From CAYVOX01 sp964453035 (GTDB lineage Bacteria > Chloroflexota > Anaerolineae > Anaerolineales > Anaerolineaceae), in NCBI GenBank assembly GCA_964453035.1, contig CAYVOX010000081.1:1-14454 (forward strand): a DNA stretch of 14,454 bases. The letters run 5' to 3'. Below, piece after piece: positions 1 through 6,523 of the stretch. The notes beneath the pieces were generated by a model. The model made no database searches, was not told the DNA's origin, and saw only the letters and a list, made by a program, of their open reading frames with translations. Position numbers and translations under genes: made by a program. Within the stretch, counting starts at the first letter, position 1, and each line of letters begins with the position of its first letter.

Positions 1-934
1 GGGGCTCGGTTTTGCAGCGCTCTTTGGCATAGGCGCAGCGCGGGTGGAAGTAGCAGCCGCTGGGCGGGTGGGCGGGGTCGGCTACGTCGCCCTGCAGCAT
101 GATGCGCTTGGACTTCATGCGTGGGTTGGGCTTGGGTACGGCGCTCATCAGCGCTTCGGTGTAGGGGTGGCGGGGATGCTCAAACAGCTCGTGGGTCAGC
201 GAGGTTTCCACCAGCTTACCCACGTACATCACCGCCATGTGGTCAGCCAGGTACTCCACCACGCTCAGGTCGTGGGTGATGAAGATATAGGTCAGGTCCA
301 GCTCGGATTGCAGGTCCTGCAGCAAGTTGAGGATTTGCGCCTGGACGGAGACATCCAGCGCGGAAACGGCCTCGTCGCAGATGACAATGCGCGGATTGAG
401 CGCCAGGGCGCGCGCCACGCCGATCCTCTGGCGCTGCCCGCCGGAGAAGGCATGCGGGTAGCGGCGCATATACTCCGGGCGCAACCCCACCTTCTTCAAC
501 AGCAGCGCCACGCGGTCTTCCAACTCCTTGCCGTGCGCGATATTGTGCACAATCATCGGCTCGGAGATGATATCCAGCACGGTCATGCGCGGGTTCAGCG
601 AGGAGTACGGGTCCTGGAAGATCATGCGCAGTTCTTTGCGGTAAGGCTTGAGCTGCGAGGCGGGCATGTTTGCCAGATCAACCGTATCTCCATCCTTGTT
701 GAGGTACTGCACCGAGCCGCCGGTGGGGTCGTAGGCGCGCATGATGCAGCGCCCAATGGTGGTTTTGCCGCAACCGGATTCACCCACCAGGCCCATGGTA
801 TCCCCGCTGCGCACCTGGAAGGTGACGTCATCTACAGCCTTGACGGCGCCCACCTGCTTGTTGAGAAAGCCCTTGCGGATGGGGAAGTGCATTTTGAGAT
901 GGTCAACTTTTAAGATCACATTGGATTCGGCCAT
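1..934 (-). CDS. Opp/Dpp-type ABC importer ATPase F (partial, C-terminus off window)
   Basis: This is the second ATP-hydrolysing subunit of the importer and acts on the cytoplasmic face of the membrane with ATPase D. The 311 residues present show Walker A GESGCGKT (about 51-58), the Q-loop in IFQDP (about 105-109), the signature FSGGQRQR (163-170), Walker B IVICDEA (184-190) and the switch His in FITHDL (218-223). The Walker B region has DEA where DEP is usual. A C-terminal oligopeptide-type extension starts near 260, with CYFHPRC at 294-300, and the coding frame leaves the window soon after, so only a short tail is missing. The start is ATG at 934, two bases after the ATPase D stop, with GGAGAG a few bases upstream, so the two genes are probably translationally coupled. 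The family is clear; the substrate is not shown by this subunit. Confidence 0.95.
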   Translation of the reverse strand, partial: MAESNVILKVDHLKMHFPIRKGFLNKQVGAVKAVDDVTFQVRSGDTMGLVGESGCGKTTIGRCIMRAYDPTGGSVQYLNKDGDTVDLANMPASQLKPYRKELRMIFQDPYSSLNPRMTVLDIISEPMIVHNIAHGKELEDRVALLLKKVGLRPEYMRRYPHAFSGGQRQRIGVARALALNPRIVICDEAVSALDVSVQAQILNLLQDLQSELDLTYIFITHDLSVVEYLADHMAVMYVGKLVETSLTHELFEHPRHPYTEALMSAVPKPNPRMKSKRIMLQGDVADPAHPPSGCYFHPRCAYAKERCKTEP

Positions 935-936
935 GG

Positions 937-1965
937 TTACTCTCCGTAAAGCAGGCAGCGCACCGAGCGCCCATCGGGCAGCTTGATCAGGTTGGGGTGA
1001 ATCTGGTCGCACTTGCCGGGGATCTTCTGGCTGCAGCGCGGGTGGAAGGGACAGCCTTTGGGGCGGTTGTAGGGATCCGGCACCATGCCCTTGATGGGGT
1101 CGAGCCGGCCCTGGTTGCGCTGCCCCAGCTTGGGAATGGAACGCAGCAGCGCTTTGGTGTAGGGGTGGAGTGGGTCAAAGAAGAGCGAATCGGTATCGGC
1201 CTGTTCGGCCACTTCGCCCAGGTACATCACCACCACCGACTCGCAGATTTCCGCCACCACGCCCAGGTTGTGGGTAATCATCATGATCGCCATGCCCAGG
1301 TCTTTCTGCAGTTGCAGCATCAGCTCCAGGATTTGCGCCTGGGTGGTGACGTCCAGCGCAGTGGTGGGCTCATCCGCAATCAGCAGGCTGGGGTGGCAGG
1401 AGAGCGCCATGGCAATCATGGCGCGCTGGCGCATGCCGCCGGAAAGCTGGAAGGGGTAAGCATCCACGCGCATCTCCGCTTTTGGGATGCCCACCTTGCG
1501 CAGCATATCAATGGCCTGCTCGTGAGCCGCTTTTTTATCCATCTTGCTGTGCAGCAGGATGTTTTCCTCAATCTGGTTGCCGATGGTGTGCACTGGCGAG
1601 AGCGAGGTCATCGGTTCCTGGAAAATCATGGAAATTTCGCCGCCGCGGATGGCGCGCATTTCACGGCTGCCAGCCGGCAGCTTGACCAGGTCAATGGTGT
1701 CAATCTGCGGGTTGCCGCCGTTCTTGTTCACCAGGCGGTGGAAGAGGATTTGCCCCTCAACGATGCGCCCGGGATGCTCGATGAGCTTGATGATGGAGTA
1801 GGCGGTGATGCTCTTGCCGCAGCCGCTCTCGCCCACGATGCCAATTGTGCCGGCGCGGGGCACCACCAGGTCTGCCCCGTCCACAGCTTTGACCACGCCT
1901 TCATCCAGGAAGAAGTGGGTTTTGAGGCCCTTGATTTCGAGGAGGATTTTCTCGCTGTCAGTCAT
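937..1965 (-). CDS. Opp/Dpp-type ABC importer ATPase D
   Basis: This 342-aa protein is the first ATPase subunit of the importer, a full-length OppD/DppD homologue. It has Walker A GESGCGKS (45-52), the Q-loop in MIFQEP (113-118), the signature LSGGMRQR (174-181), Walker B LLIADEP (194-200) followed by TTALD, and the switch His in MMITHN. The C-terminal oligopeptide-type extension carries a cysteine cluster (C305, C311, C319 and C337, including CPFHPRC), which in some DppD proteins is linked to an iron-sulfur cluster. The start ATG has a strong ribosome-binding site (GGAGGAG), and this site overlaps the TAG stop of the permease C gene. The stop lies two bases before the ATPase F start. Placement and spacing show one operon with the permeases. 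Confidence 0.96.
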   Translation of the reverse strand: MTDSEKILLEIKGLKTHFFLDEGVVKAVDGADLVVPRAGTIGIVGESGCGKSITAYSIIKLIEHPGRIVEGQILFHRLVNKNGGNPQIDTIDLVKLPAGSREMRAIRGGEISMIFQEPMTSLSPVHTIGNQIEENILLHSKMDKKAAHEQAIDMLRKVGIPKAEMRVDAYPFQLSGGMRQRAMIAMALSCHPSLLIADEPTTALDVTTQAQILELMLQLQKDLGMAIMMITHNLGVVAEICESVVVMYLGEVAEQADTDSLFFDPLHPYTKALLRSIPKLGQRNQGRLDPIKGMVPDPYNRPKGCPFHPRCSQKIPGKCDQIHPNLIKLPDGRSVRCLLYGE

Positions 1966-1977
1966 TATTTTCTCCTC

Positions 1978-3123
1978 CTAGCGGGAATAGGGATCGGCGG
2001 CGTCGCGCAGGCCGTCACCGAGGAAGTTCAGCGCCAGCACCGAGATAACCACCGCCAGGGCAGGGATCAGCAGCCACGGCGCGGTGGCAATGGAGCGGAT
2101 ATCCTGGGCGTTTTGCAGCAGCACCCCCCACGAGACCACCGGCTCGCGCAACCCCAACCCCAGGAAGCTGAGCGAGGTTTCCGAGAGGATCATGCCGGGG
2201 ATGGAGAGGGTGATGGCGGCGATGATGTGGCTGGTGAAGGCGGGCAGCATGTGGCGCAGGATGATGCGCATCTGGCTGGCGCCATCCAGGCGGGCCGCCA
2301 TGACGAAGTCCTCCTCGCGCAGGCTGAGGAAGCGCCCGCGCACCACGCGCGCCAGGCCGGTCCAGCCGATGAGCGAGAGGATGATGGTGATCATGAAGTA
2401 CACGTTCAACGGCGGCCAATCCAGCGGCAAAGCGGCTGCCAGGCCCATCCACAGTGGGATGGACGGAATCGACCGCAGGAACTCAATTAAACGCTGGATG
2501 GCTGTGTCAATCCAACCCCCAAAATAGCCGGAGATGCCCCCCAGCAAAATACCCAAAATCAGGCTGAAGAGCACGCCAATCAGACCAATGGACATGGAGA
2601 TGCGCGTGCCCGAAATCAACCGGCTGAACACATCCCGCCCCAGCCGGTCAGCCCCGAACAGGAAGATCACGTCCGAGGGGTTTTGCGGGCCAAACAGATG
2701 AATATCGCTTTCAAACAGGCCCAGGAATTTATACGGCCAGCCCTTGACAAAGAAGCCCACCGGCACGCGGATGGATTCATCCACCACAAAGGTGCGCCGC
2801 AGCGCCACCGGGTCAATCTTGCTGGTATAACCATTGACGTACGCACCCTGCCCGTCAAACTTGAGCGCCTGGGGCGGGGCGTACAGGTATTTGGAATCCG
2901 TCTTGGTGGGGTCAACCGGCGAGAGGAACTCGGTCACAACCGCCACCATATAAATGAGAATGACCACCACCGCGCTGATGAGCGCGACTTTGTGCTTGCG
3001 AAACTTCCACCACACCAGTTTCCACTGGGGCGCAACGAACACCTTGGCTTCCTGTTCGTCCTCGCCTGGCGGTGGGGCGGTGGGTGGAACTACGACGGGT
3101 TTGGGTTCGGGGATTTCAGCCAT
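1978..3123 (-). CDS. Opp/Dpp-type ABC importer permease C
   Basis: This is an integral-membrane permease subunit of the importer (381 aa from the chosen start). It has a proline-rich cytoplasmic N-terminus (about 4-20), a first membrane helix at about 47-67, and an extracytoplasmic segment of roughly 100 residues before the next helices. That segment is longer than in typical peptide OppC proteins and contains HLFG and LFGADRLGRDVFSR. The EAA loop that docks on the ATPases is at about 270-294 (EEDFVMAARLDGAS). A GTG six bases upstream (3129) would also open the frame, but it lies inside the ribosome-binding site GAGGTG, which is well placed for the ATG at 3123, so I chose the ATG. The long loop resembles Opp-family importers of oligosaccharides known from Thermotogota and Chloroflexota; this comparison is from memory. 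Confidence 0.93.
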   Translation of the reverse strand: MAEIPEPKPVVVPPTAPPPGEDEQEAKVFVAPQWKLVWWKFRKHKVALISAVVVILIYMVAVVTEFLSPVDPTKTDSKYLYAPPQALKFDGQGAYVNGYTSKIDPVALRRTFVVDESIRVPVGFFVKGWPYKFLGLFESDIHLFGPQNPSDVIFLFGADRLGRDVFSRLISGTRISMSIGLIGVLFSLILGILLGGISGYFGGWIDTAIQRLIEFLRSIPSIPLWMGLAAALPLDWPPLNVYFMITIILSLIGWTGLARVVRGRFLSLREEDFVMAARLDGASQMRIILRHMLPAFTSHIIAAITLSIPGMILSETSLSFLGLGLREPVVSWGVLLQNAQDIRSIATAPWLLIPALAVVISVLALNFLGDGLRDAADPYSR

Positions 3124-3149
3124 ACTCACCTCGCTAAGAGAAAATCGCT

Positions 3150-4136
3150 CTACTGGTAGCGAATGCGCGGGTCAAGCCACGCCAGTAAGATATCCGAAAG
3201 CAGCGTGCCAACGATGGTCAGCAGGCTGAGGATGAGGATAATGGAGCCCGCCAGGTACATGTCCTGCGATTGCAGCGCGCGCAGCAGCATGGGGCCGGTG
3301 GTGGGCAGGCTCATCACCACCGAGATGATGATGGAGCCCGAGACCAGGGCGGGTAGCGTCCAACCGAGCGTGGAAACAAACGGGTTCAAGGCCAGGCGCA
3401 CCGGGTATTTCATTAACACGTTCCACTCCGGCAGGCCCTTGGAGCGGGCGGTGACCACGTAGGGGCGACGCAGCTCATCCAGCAGGTTGGCGCGCATGAT
3501 GCGGATGAGCTCCGCAGTGCCGCCAATCGCCAGGATAATCACCGGCAGCCAGATGTGGCTGAACAGGTCCATCAGTTTGGCCCAACTCCACGGCGCACTA
3601 TCCATTTCCATTGAGAATAATCCCCCCACGGTGACGCCAAAATTGGAAAACATCAGGTACATCACCACCAGGGCAATCAAAAAGCTGGGGATTGAAATGC
3701 CCATAAAGCCCAGCAAGGTGAAGAAGTAATCCCCCAGCGAATACTGCTTAACAGCCGAGTAGATCCCAATCGGGAAAGCGATAATCCACGTGAGGATGAC
3801 GCTTGCCAGGGATAATGCCAGGGTTAACCACACCCTTTCCCAGATGAGAGAAGAAACCGGCTGGTTCCATTCAAAGGCAATGCCAAAATCCCCCCTGACC
3901 AGGATGCCCTCCATCCACTTGAAATACTGGACGGGGATGGGCTGGTCCAATCCGTATAACGCACGCACGTTCTCCACCATTTCTTGCGAGGCTACATCAC
4001 CCTGAGCTGCACGCGCCGCCAGGTAAGTGGTGGCAAAGTCACCCGGCGGTAGCTGGATGATGGCAAAGGCAACGATGCTGGTGACGATGAATGTTGGGAT
4101 CATTAACAGGATACGGCGAAGGATAAATTGCAGCAT
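3150..4136 (-). CDS. Opp/Dpp-type ABC importer permease B
   Basis: This 328-aa protein is the partner permease of permease C and together they form the membrane channel. It begins with the characteristic OppB/DppB N-terminus (MLQFILRRILLMIPT, then a first helix to about residue 28). A periplasmic stretch with LYGLDQPIPVQYFKW at about 60-74 follows, then several more helices, with the EAA coupling loop at about 221-248 (ELRRPYVVTARSKGL). It ends DPRIRYQ, the usual family terminus (DPRIRY). The start ATG is preceded by the ribosome-binding site GGAGGG with seven bases between. A long stem-loop separates it from the upstream binding-protein gene; downstream, permease C follows after 26 bases. 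Confidence 0.95.
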   Translation of the reverse strand: MLQFILRRILLMIPTFIVTSIVAFAIIQLPPGDFATTYLAARAAQGDVASQEMVENVRALYGLDQPIPVQYFKWMEGILVRGDFGIAFEWNQPVSSLIWERVWLTLALSLASVILTWIIAFPIGIYSAVKQYSLGDYFFTLLGFMGISIPSFLIALVVMYLMFSNFGVTVGGLFSMEMDSAPWSWAKLMDLFSHIWLPVIILAIGGTAELIRIMRANLLDELRRPYVVTARSKGLPEWNVLMKYPVRLALNPFVSTLGWTLPALVSGSIIISVVMSLPTTGPMLLRALQSQDMYLAGSIILILSLLTIVGTLLSDILLAWLDPRIRYQ

Positions 4137-4166
4137 GGATCACCCTCCCTCAACTCTATAAATGAG

Positions 4167-4198
4167 TATCTCCAGGGGTCAGATGACCCCTGGAGATA
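4167..4198 (-). promoter_or_regulatory. Perfect 15-bp-arm stem-loop between binding-protein and permease genes
   Basis: Positions 4167-4181 are the exact reverse complement of 4184-4198, with only two bases between. As RNA this gives 14 pairs with a four-base loop. It sits 14 bases after the stop of the solute-binding-protein gene and 30 bases before the permease B start. Reading in the direction of transcription, the bases after the stem (ACTCATTTATAG) lack a clear U-run, so it is not a textbook terminator. By analogy with intercistronic stem-loops in other binding-protein operons, it probably protects the upstream mRNA from 3' decay or terminates partly, giving more binding protein than permease. 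That role is inferred. Confidence 0.8.
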
Positions 4199-4212
4199 AT
4201 TGTACAGGAAAT

Positions 4213-6192
4213 TTACTTGGAGAAGAAGAAAATGGGCGGGTTGAGCGGCGCGGGGCTCGGATACGGCCAGGCCATGATCGAGCGCTTCGGCATGTTCTTG
4301 AAGTTGGTCTTCATGATGCCAAACTGGTCGGGCGGGGTCATGACGCCGATGCAGAAGAAGTAATCCGCCGATTTCTGCAGCAGTTCATTCATCACCTTCA
4401 CCTGGTTGTCAAAACCCGCAGTGGATTTGACCTTATCGAAGAGCGCCATGATGTCTTTTACTTCCTGCGGGGGCTCTTCTTTGAGGTTGGAGGAGGAGCC
4501 GCTGTACCACAGGTACCAGGCTTCCGCGAAAGCGGATTCGCCGCTGAAGGGGAAGTACGCGCGGGCGTCCATCATGGGGTTGATGCCGCCGTCGCCGGCC
4601 CACAGCATCGCATCAAGGTCATTGGCGTCTTTGCGCTGGTAGAGCAGCGAGCGGTCTTCGGGCTTGGCTTCCACGTTCACGCCCACGGCCTTCCAGTACT
4701 TGGCCAGCATGTTGCCGGTGTCCACTTCGGAGATGTTGGCGTTGGCAATTTCAAGCACAATCGTCAGCGGTTTGCCGTCGGGGCGGGTGCGCATGCCATC
4801 GGCGCCCTTCTTCAGGCCGGCTTTGTCCAGGTATTCGTTGGCTTTGGCAACATCGTACTCAAGGTACTGTGTGGCCAACTGCTTGTTATAGAAGGGGGTG
4901 CCCTCAAGGGGCGCAGCCTGGTAGGGCTTACCCTGCCCAACAAAGACGGTGTCGATGATTTCCTTGCGGTTGATGGCATAAGACATGCCAATGCGGAAAT
5001 CTTTGTTGCCCAGCACGGCGCGCATGGCCGGGTCTTTGTGGGTGAGGTTGAAGTGGATGATAATCTTGTTGTTGGCAGCGTCGGTCAGGTCAAAGATGGT
5101 GTAGCCGCCCTTGGCCTGGTTATCAAACAACACAGCCTTGTTATCCAGGGTGTTGAAGTGGCGCATCTGCATGTCAATTTCGCCGTTGGTGGCTTTGAGC
5201 AGCATGGCGGGCACATCCTGGAAAACGGTGTAGGTCAGCTTGTCGATGTAAGGCAGCTGGTTGCCCTTGGGGTCAACCTTCCAGTAATACGGGTTGCGCA
5301 CAAAGGTGACCTGCGTGGCATTGCCGCTGTAGGGTTGTTCCACCATCCAGGCATCCATGGTGGGGCGTCCGGCAACCGAGTACTTGCCACTGCCGCCGCA
5401 ATCGGGCGTGTTGCCCACTTTGCCGTTGAACTGCTGCACCCAGCCAGTAAAGCCGTTAGCTTTGGCAGTCTCTTCCAGCTTGGCCTTATCGGTGTAGGTG
5501 GGGTGGAACTGTGAAGCCCAGTGCTTGGGGAAGCACATCATGGTGCGTGCATCCACGTGCGCCAGGTATTGCTCGAACAAGCCATAAGGAGAATTGAAAG
5601 TGAACTTGATGGTCACATCATCCACTTTGGTCACTACCCCCAGGTCAGCGCCAGCCTTGAGCCAGCTGGGAGGGGTGGGGGAGAGTTCTTTGTTCAAGAC
5701 AATATCGGTGTACCAGAACATGATATCGTCGGCGGTGAAGGGGGCGCCATCTGACCATTTGAGGCCCTTGCGCAGGGTGATGGTATATTCCTTGGCATCC
5801 GCACTGACGGACCACTTCTCGGCGATACCGGGTTCAACCTTATCCCAGTTGACGCTCCAGCGCAGCAGGGGTTCATAGGCAAACATGCGGATGAAGGAAG
5901 CATCATCCGTGCCGCCGCGCAGGCCCATGCGCCAGTTGCCGCCGTAAACGCCAATTTCGGCGCCGTTAGACACTACCAGGGGGTTATCTGGCAGACGCTT
6001 GGCAACTTCGGGCAGTTTGCCGGCTTTAACCTGTTCAGCTAAGGCGGGGGCTTCGGAATATTTGGAAGCCGTGGTTGGGGGTTTGGTGGCTTCGGGAGCT
6101 TTGGTGGCAGTGGCTGCAGGAGCGCAGGCCGTCAGCACCATGGAGAACAAAACAATCAGGCTCAACAGTTTGAGCGAAAACGAGCGTGACAT
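4213..6192 (-). CDS. Family 5 extracellular solute-binding lipoprotein of the Opp-type importer
   Basis: This 659-aa lipoprotein is the extracellular substrate receptor of the importer. It has a signal peptide with positive N-terminus and hydrophobic core (residues 1-22) and a lipobox LTAC with the lipid-modified Cys at 23, then a disordered Ala/Thr/Lys/Pro linker to about 43. The family 5 (SBP_bac_5) domain shows its signature at about 121-160 (PGIAEKWSVS, LKWSDGAPFTADDI) and continues to near the C-terminus. The protein is larger than most peptide-binding OppA/DppA proteins and has a C-terminal tail rich in Pro and aromatic residues, ending PPIFFFSK, a feature I associate with Opp-type oligosaccharide receptors. 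The substrate is therefore guessed to be a sugar. The start ATG has the strong ribosome-binding site AAGGAGG. It is first in the operon, with a long leader and a predicted repressor site upstream. Confidence 0.94.
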   Translation of the reverse strand: MSRSFSLKLLSLIVLFSMVLTACAPAATATKAPEATKPPTTASKYSEAPALAEQVKAGKLPEVAKRLPDNPLVVSNGAEIGVYGGNWRMGLRGGTDDASFIRMFAYEPLLRWSVNWDKVEPGIAEKWSVSADAKEYTITLRKGLKWSDGAPFTADDIMFWYTDIVLNKELSPTPPSWLKAGADLGVVTKVDDVTIKFTFNSPYGLFEQYLAHVDARTMMCFPKHWASQFHPTYTDKAKLEETAKANGFTGWVQQFNGKVGNTPDCGGSGKYSVAGRPTMDAWMVEQPYSGNATQVTFVRNPYYWKVDPKGNQLPYIDKLTYTVFQDVPAMLLKATNGEIDMQMRHFNTLDNKAVLFDNQAKGGYTIFDLTDAANNKIIIHFNLTHKDPAMRAVLGNKDFRIGMSYAINRKEIIDTVFVGQGKPYQAAPLEGTPFYNKQLATQYLEYDVAKANEYLDKAGLKKGADGMRTRPDGKPLTIVLEIANANISEVDTGNMLAKYWKAVGVNVEAKPEDRSLLYQRKDANDLDAMLWAGDGGINPMMDARAYFPFSGESAFAEAWYLWYSGSSSNLKEEPPQEVKDIMALFDKVKSTAGFDNQVKVMNELLQKSADYFFCIGVMTPPDQFGIMKTNFKNMPKRSIMAWPYPSPAPLNPPIFFFSK

Positions 6193-6237
6193 TTCTTTTC
6201 CTCCTTGAATTGGGAAAAACGTTTAGTTGATTGTTTC

Positions 6238-6259
6238 AACAGAAAACCCGCCAGGCGGG
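6238..6259 (-). terminator. Terminator-like hairpin (possible attenuator) in the importer leader
   Basis: In the leader RNA, CCCGC pairs with GCGGG across a three-base loop (6259-6247) and is followed directly by TTTTCTGTT. The stem is short (five G-C pairs) and the U-run is broken, so termination would be partial at most. It is about 30 bases upstream of the binding-protein ribosome-binding site, where an attenuator would be expected. No alternative antiterminator pairing was proven by eye. Confidence 0.35.
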
Positions 6260-6390
6260 GCATTACAGTTCAACGTGGGGATGGGAAGTTTCGGAAGATT
6301 CACCTCCTGTGCGAGTGGTGACTAACCTCTGGTGGAGCCAGAGATGGTGCTTTGGTGATTGCTGCCAGTTAAGCCCATTTCCGAGAGTGC

Positions 6391-6411
6391 ATGGAACGCT
6401 CACGGTTCCAT
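6391..6411. promoter_or_regulatory. 21-bp inverted repeat, candidate LacI-family operator
   Basis: The arms ATGGAAC and GTTCCAT are perfect 7-bp inverted repeats around a 7-bp spacer. With the minus-strand promoter at 6418-6445, the predicted start of importer transcription is 6411, so the repeat covers +1 to +21 with its centre at +11, a classic blocking position. The divergent neighbour encodes a LacI-family repressor, the natural candidate to bind here. LacI-family sites usually have closely spaced or abutting half-sites with a central CpG; here the arms are seven bases apart, which is unusual, so the exact footprint is uncertain. Confidence 0.6.
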
Positions 6412-6417
6412 TTTCAT

Positions 6418-6445
6418 ATTTTAGCATGAAAATACAGCTTGTCAA
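6418..6445 (-). promoter_or_regulatory. Sigma-70-type promoter of the importer operon
   Basis: On the minus strand there is a perfect -35 box TTGACA (6445-6440), a 16-base spacer, and the -10 box TAAAAT (6423-6418), with the extended -10 dinucleotide TG one base before it. The predicted transcription start is near 6411. It is the strongest promoter-like match in the region and points at the binding-protein gene. Confidence 0.75.
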
Positions 6446-6467
6446 GTGCTTGTATTTGCATGAAAAT
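6424..6467. repeat. Directly repeated 10-mer GCATGAAAAT within both divergent promoters
   Basis: GCATGAAAAT occurs at 6424-6433 and again at 6458-6467, 34 bp apart, that is in the -35/-10 spacer region of the importer promoter and of the regulator promoter respectively. An inverted partial copy, ATTTTCAT, lies at 6410-6417, overlapping the last two bases of the candidate operator. The copies could be a second protein-binding site linking the two promoters, or simply AT-rich promoter sequence. Confidence 0.45.
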
Positions 6468-6478
6468 TATGTGATAAT
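6450..6478 (+). promoter_or_regulatory. Promoter of the LacI-family regulator gene
   Basis: A -35 box TTGTAT (6450-6455), a 17-base spacer and the -10 box GATAAT (6473-6478), with TG one base upstream of the -10, give a predicted start near 6485. The -35 boxes of the two divergent promoters are only four bases apart, so one bound protein could affect both. This start also excludes the upstream in-frame ATG at 6482 as the translation start. Confidence 0.6.
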
Positions 6479-6523
6479 AACATGGATTCTTTGCAATTTT
6501 TCATCCCCGGCAGGAAGGTTCCT

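Larger units (their letters stand above)
6207..6411 (-). promoter_or_regulatory. About 200-nt structured 5' leader of the importer operon
   Basis: From the predicted transcription start near 6411 to the ribosome-binding site at 6200-6206 there is no supported gene. In transcript order the leader can form three hairpins. The first is CTCTGG/CCAGAG with a five-base loop (6343 to 6327). The second is TCACC/GGTGA (6321 to 6300), which encloses or pairs an AGGAGG-like motif. The third is a GC-rich hairpin just before the gene, listed separately. I recognise no known riboswitch or T-box consensus. The length and structure suggest attenuation or mRNA stability control, but this is inferred. Confidence 0.4.

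Noticed and set aside
997..2490. Long open frame (497 codons) on the plus strand opposite ATPase D and permease C
   Set aside because: It lies antisense to two genes with clear conserved motifs, its product is His/Gln/Gly-rich without a recognisable domain, and such frames are common opposite GC-rich coding DNA.
4162..5514. Plus-strand open frame of 450 codons opposite the solute-binding-protein gene
   Set aside because: The start falls just before the intercistronic palindrome, no ribosome-binding site is seen, and the product is low-complexity Val/Gly/His-rich sequence mirroring the codons of the real gene.
6391..6411. Similarity of the operator spacer (GTGAGCG on the minus strand) to the E. 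coli lac operator
   Set aside because: The heptamer is off-register relative to the symmetry centre, so the match is probably accidental.
6263..6445. 60-codon minus-strand frame in the importer leader as a possible leader peptide
   Set aside because: Both early ATG codons (near 6445 and 6427) lie in the promoter, upstream of the predicted transcription start, and no ribosome-binding site precedes them.
6482..6523. Upstream in-frame ATG for the LacI-family gene
   Set aside because: It lies just upstream of the predicted transcription start and adds 14 residues before the conserved HTH start; ATG 6524 has a good ribosome-binding site.
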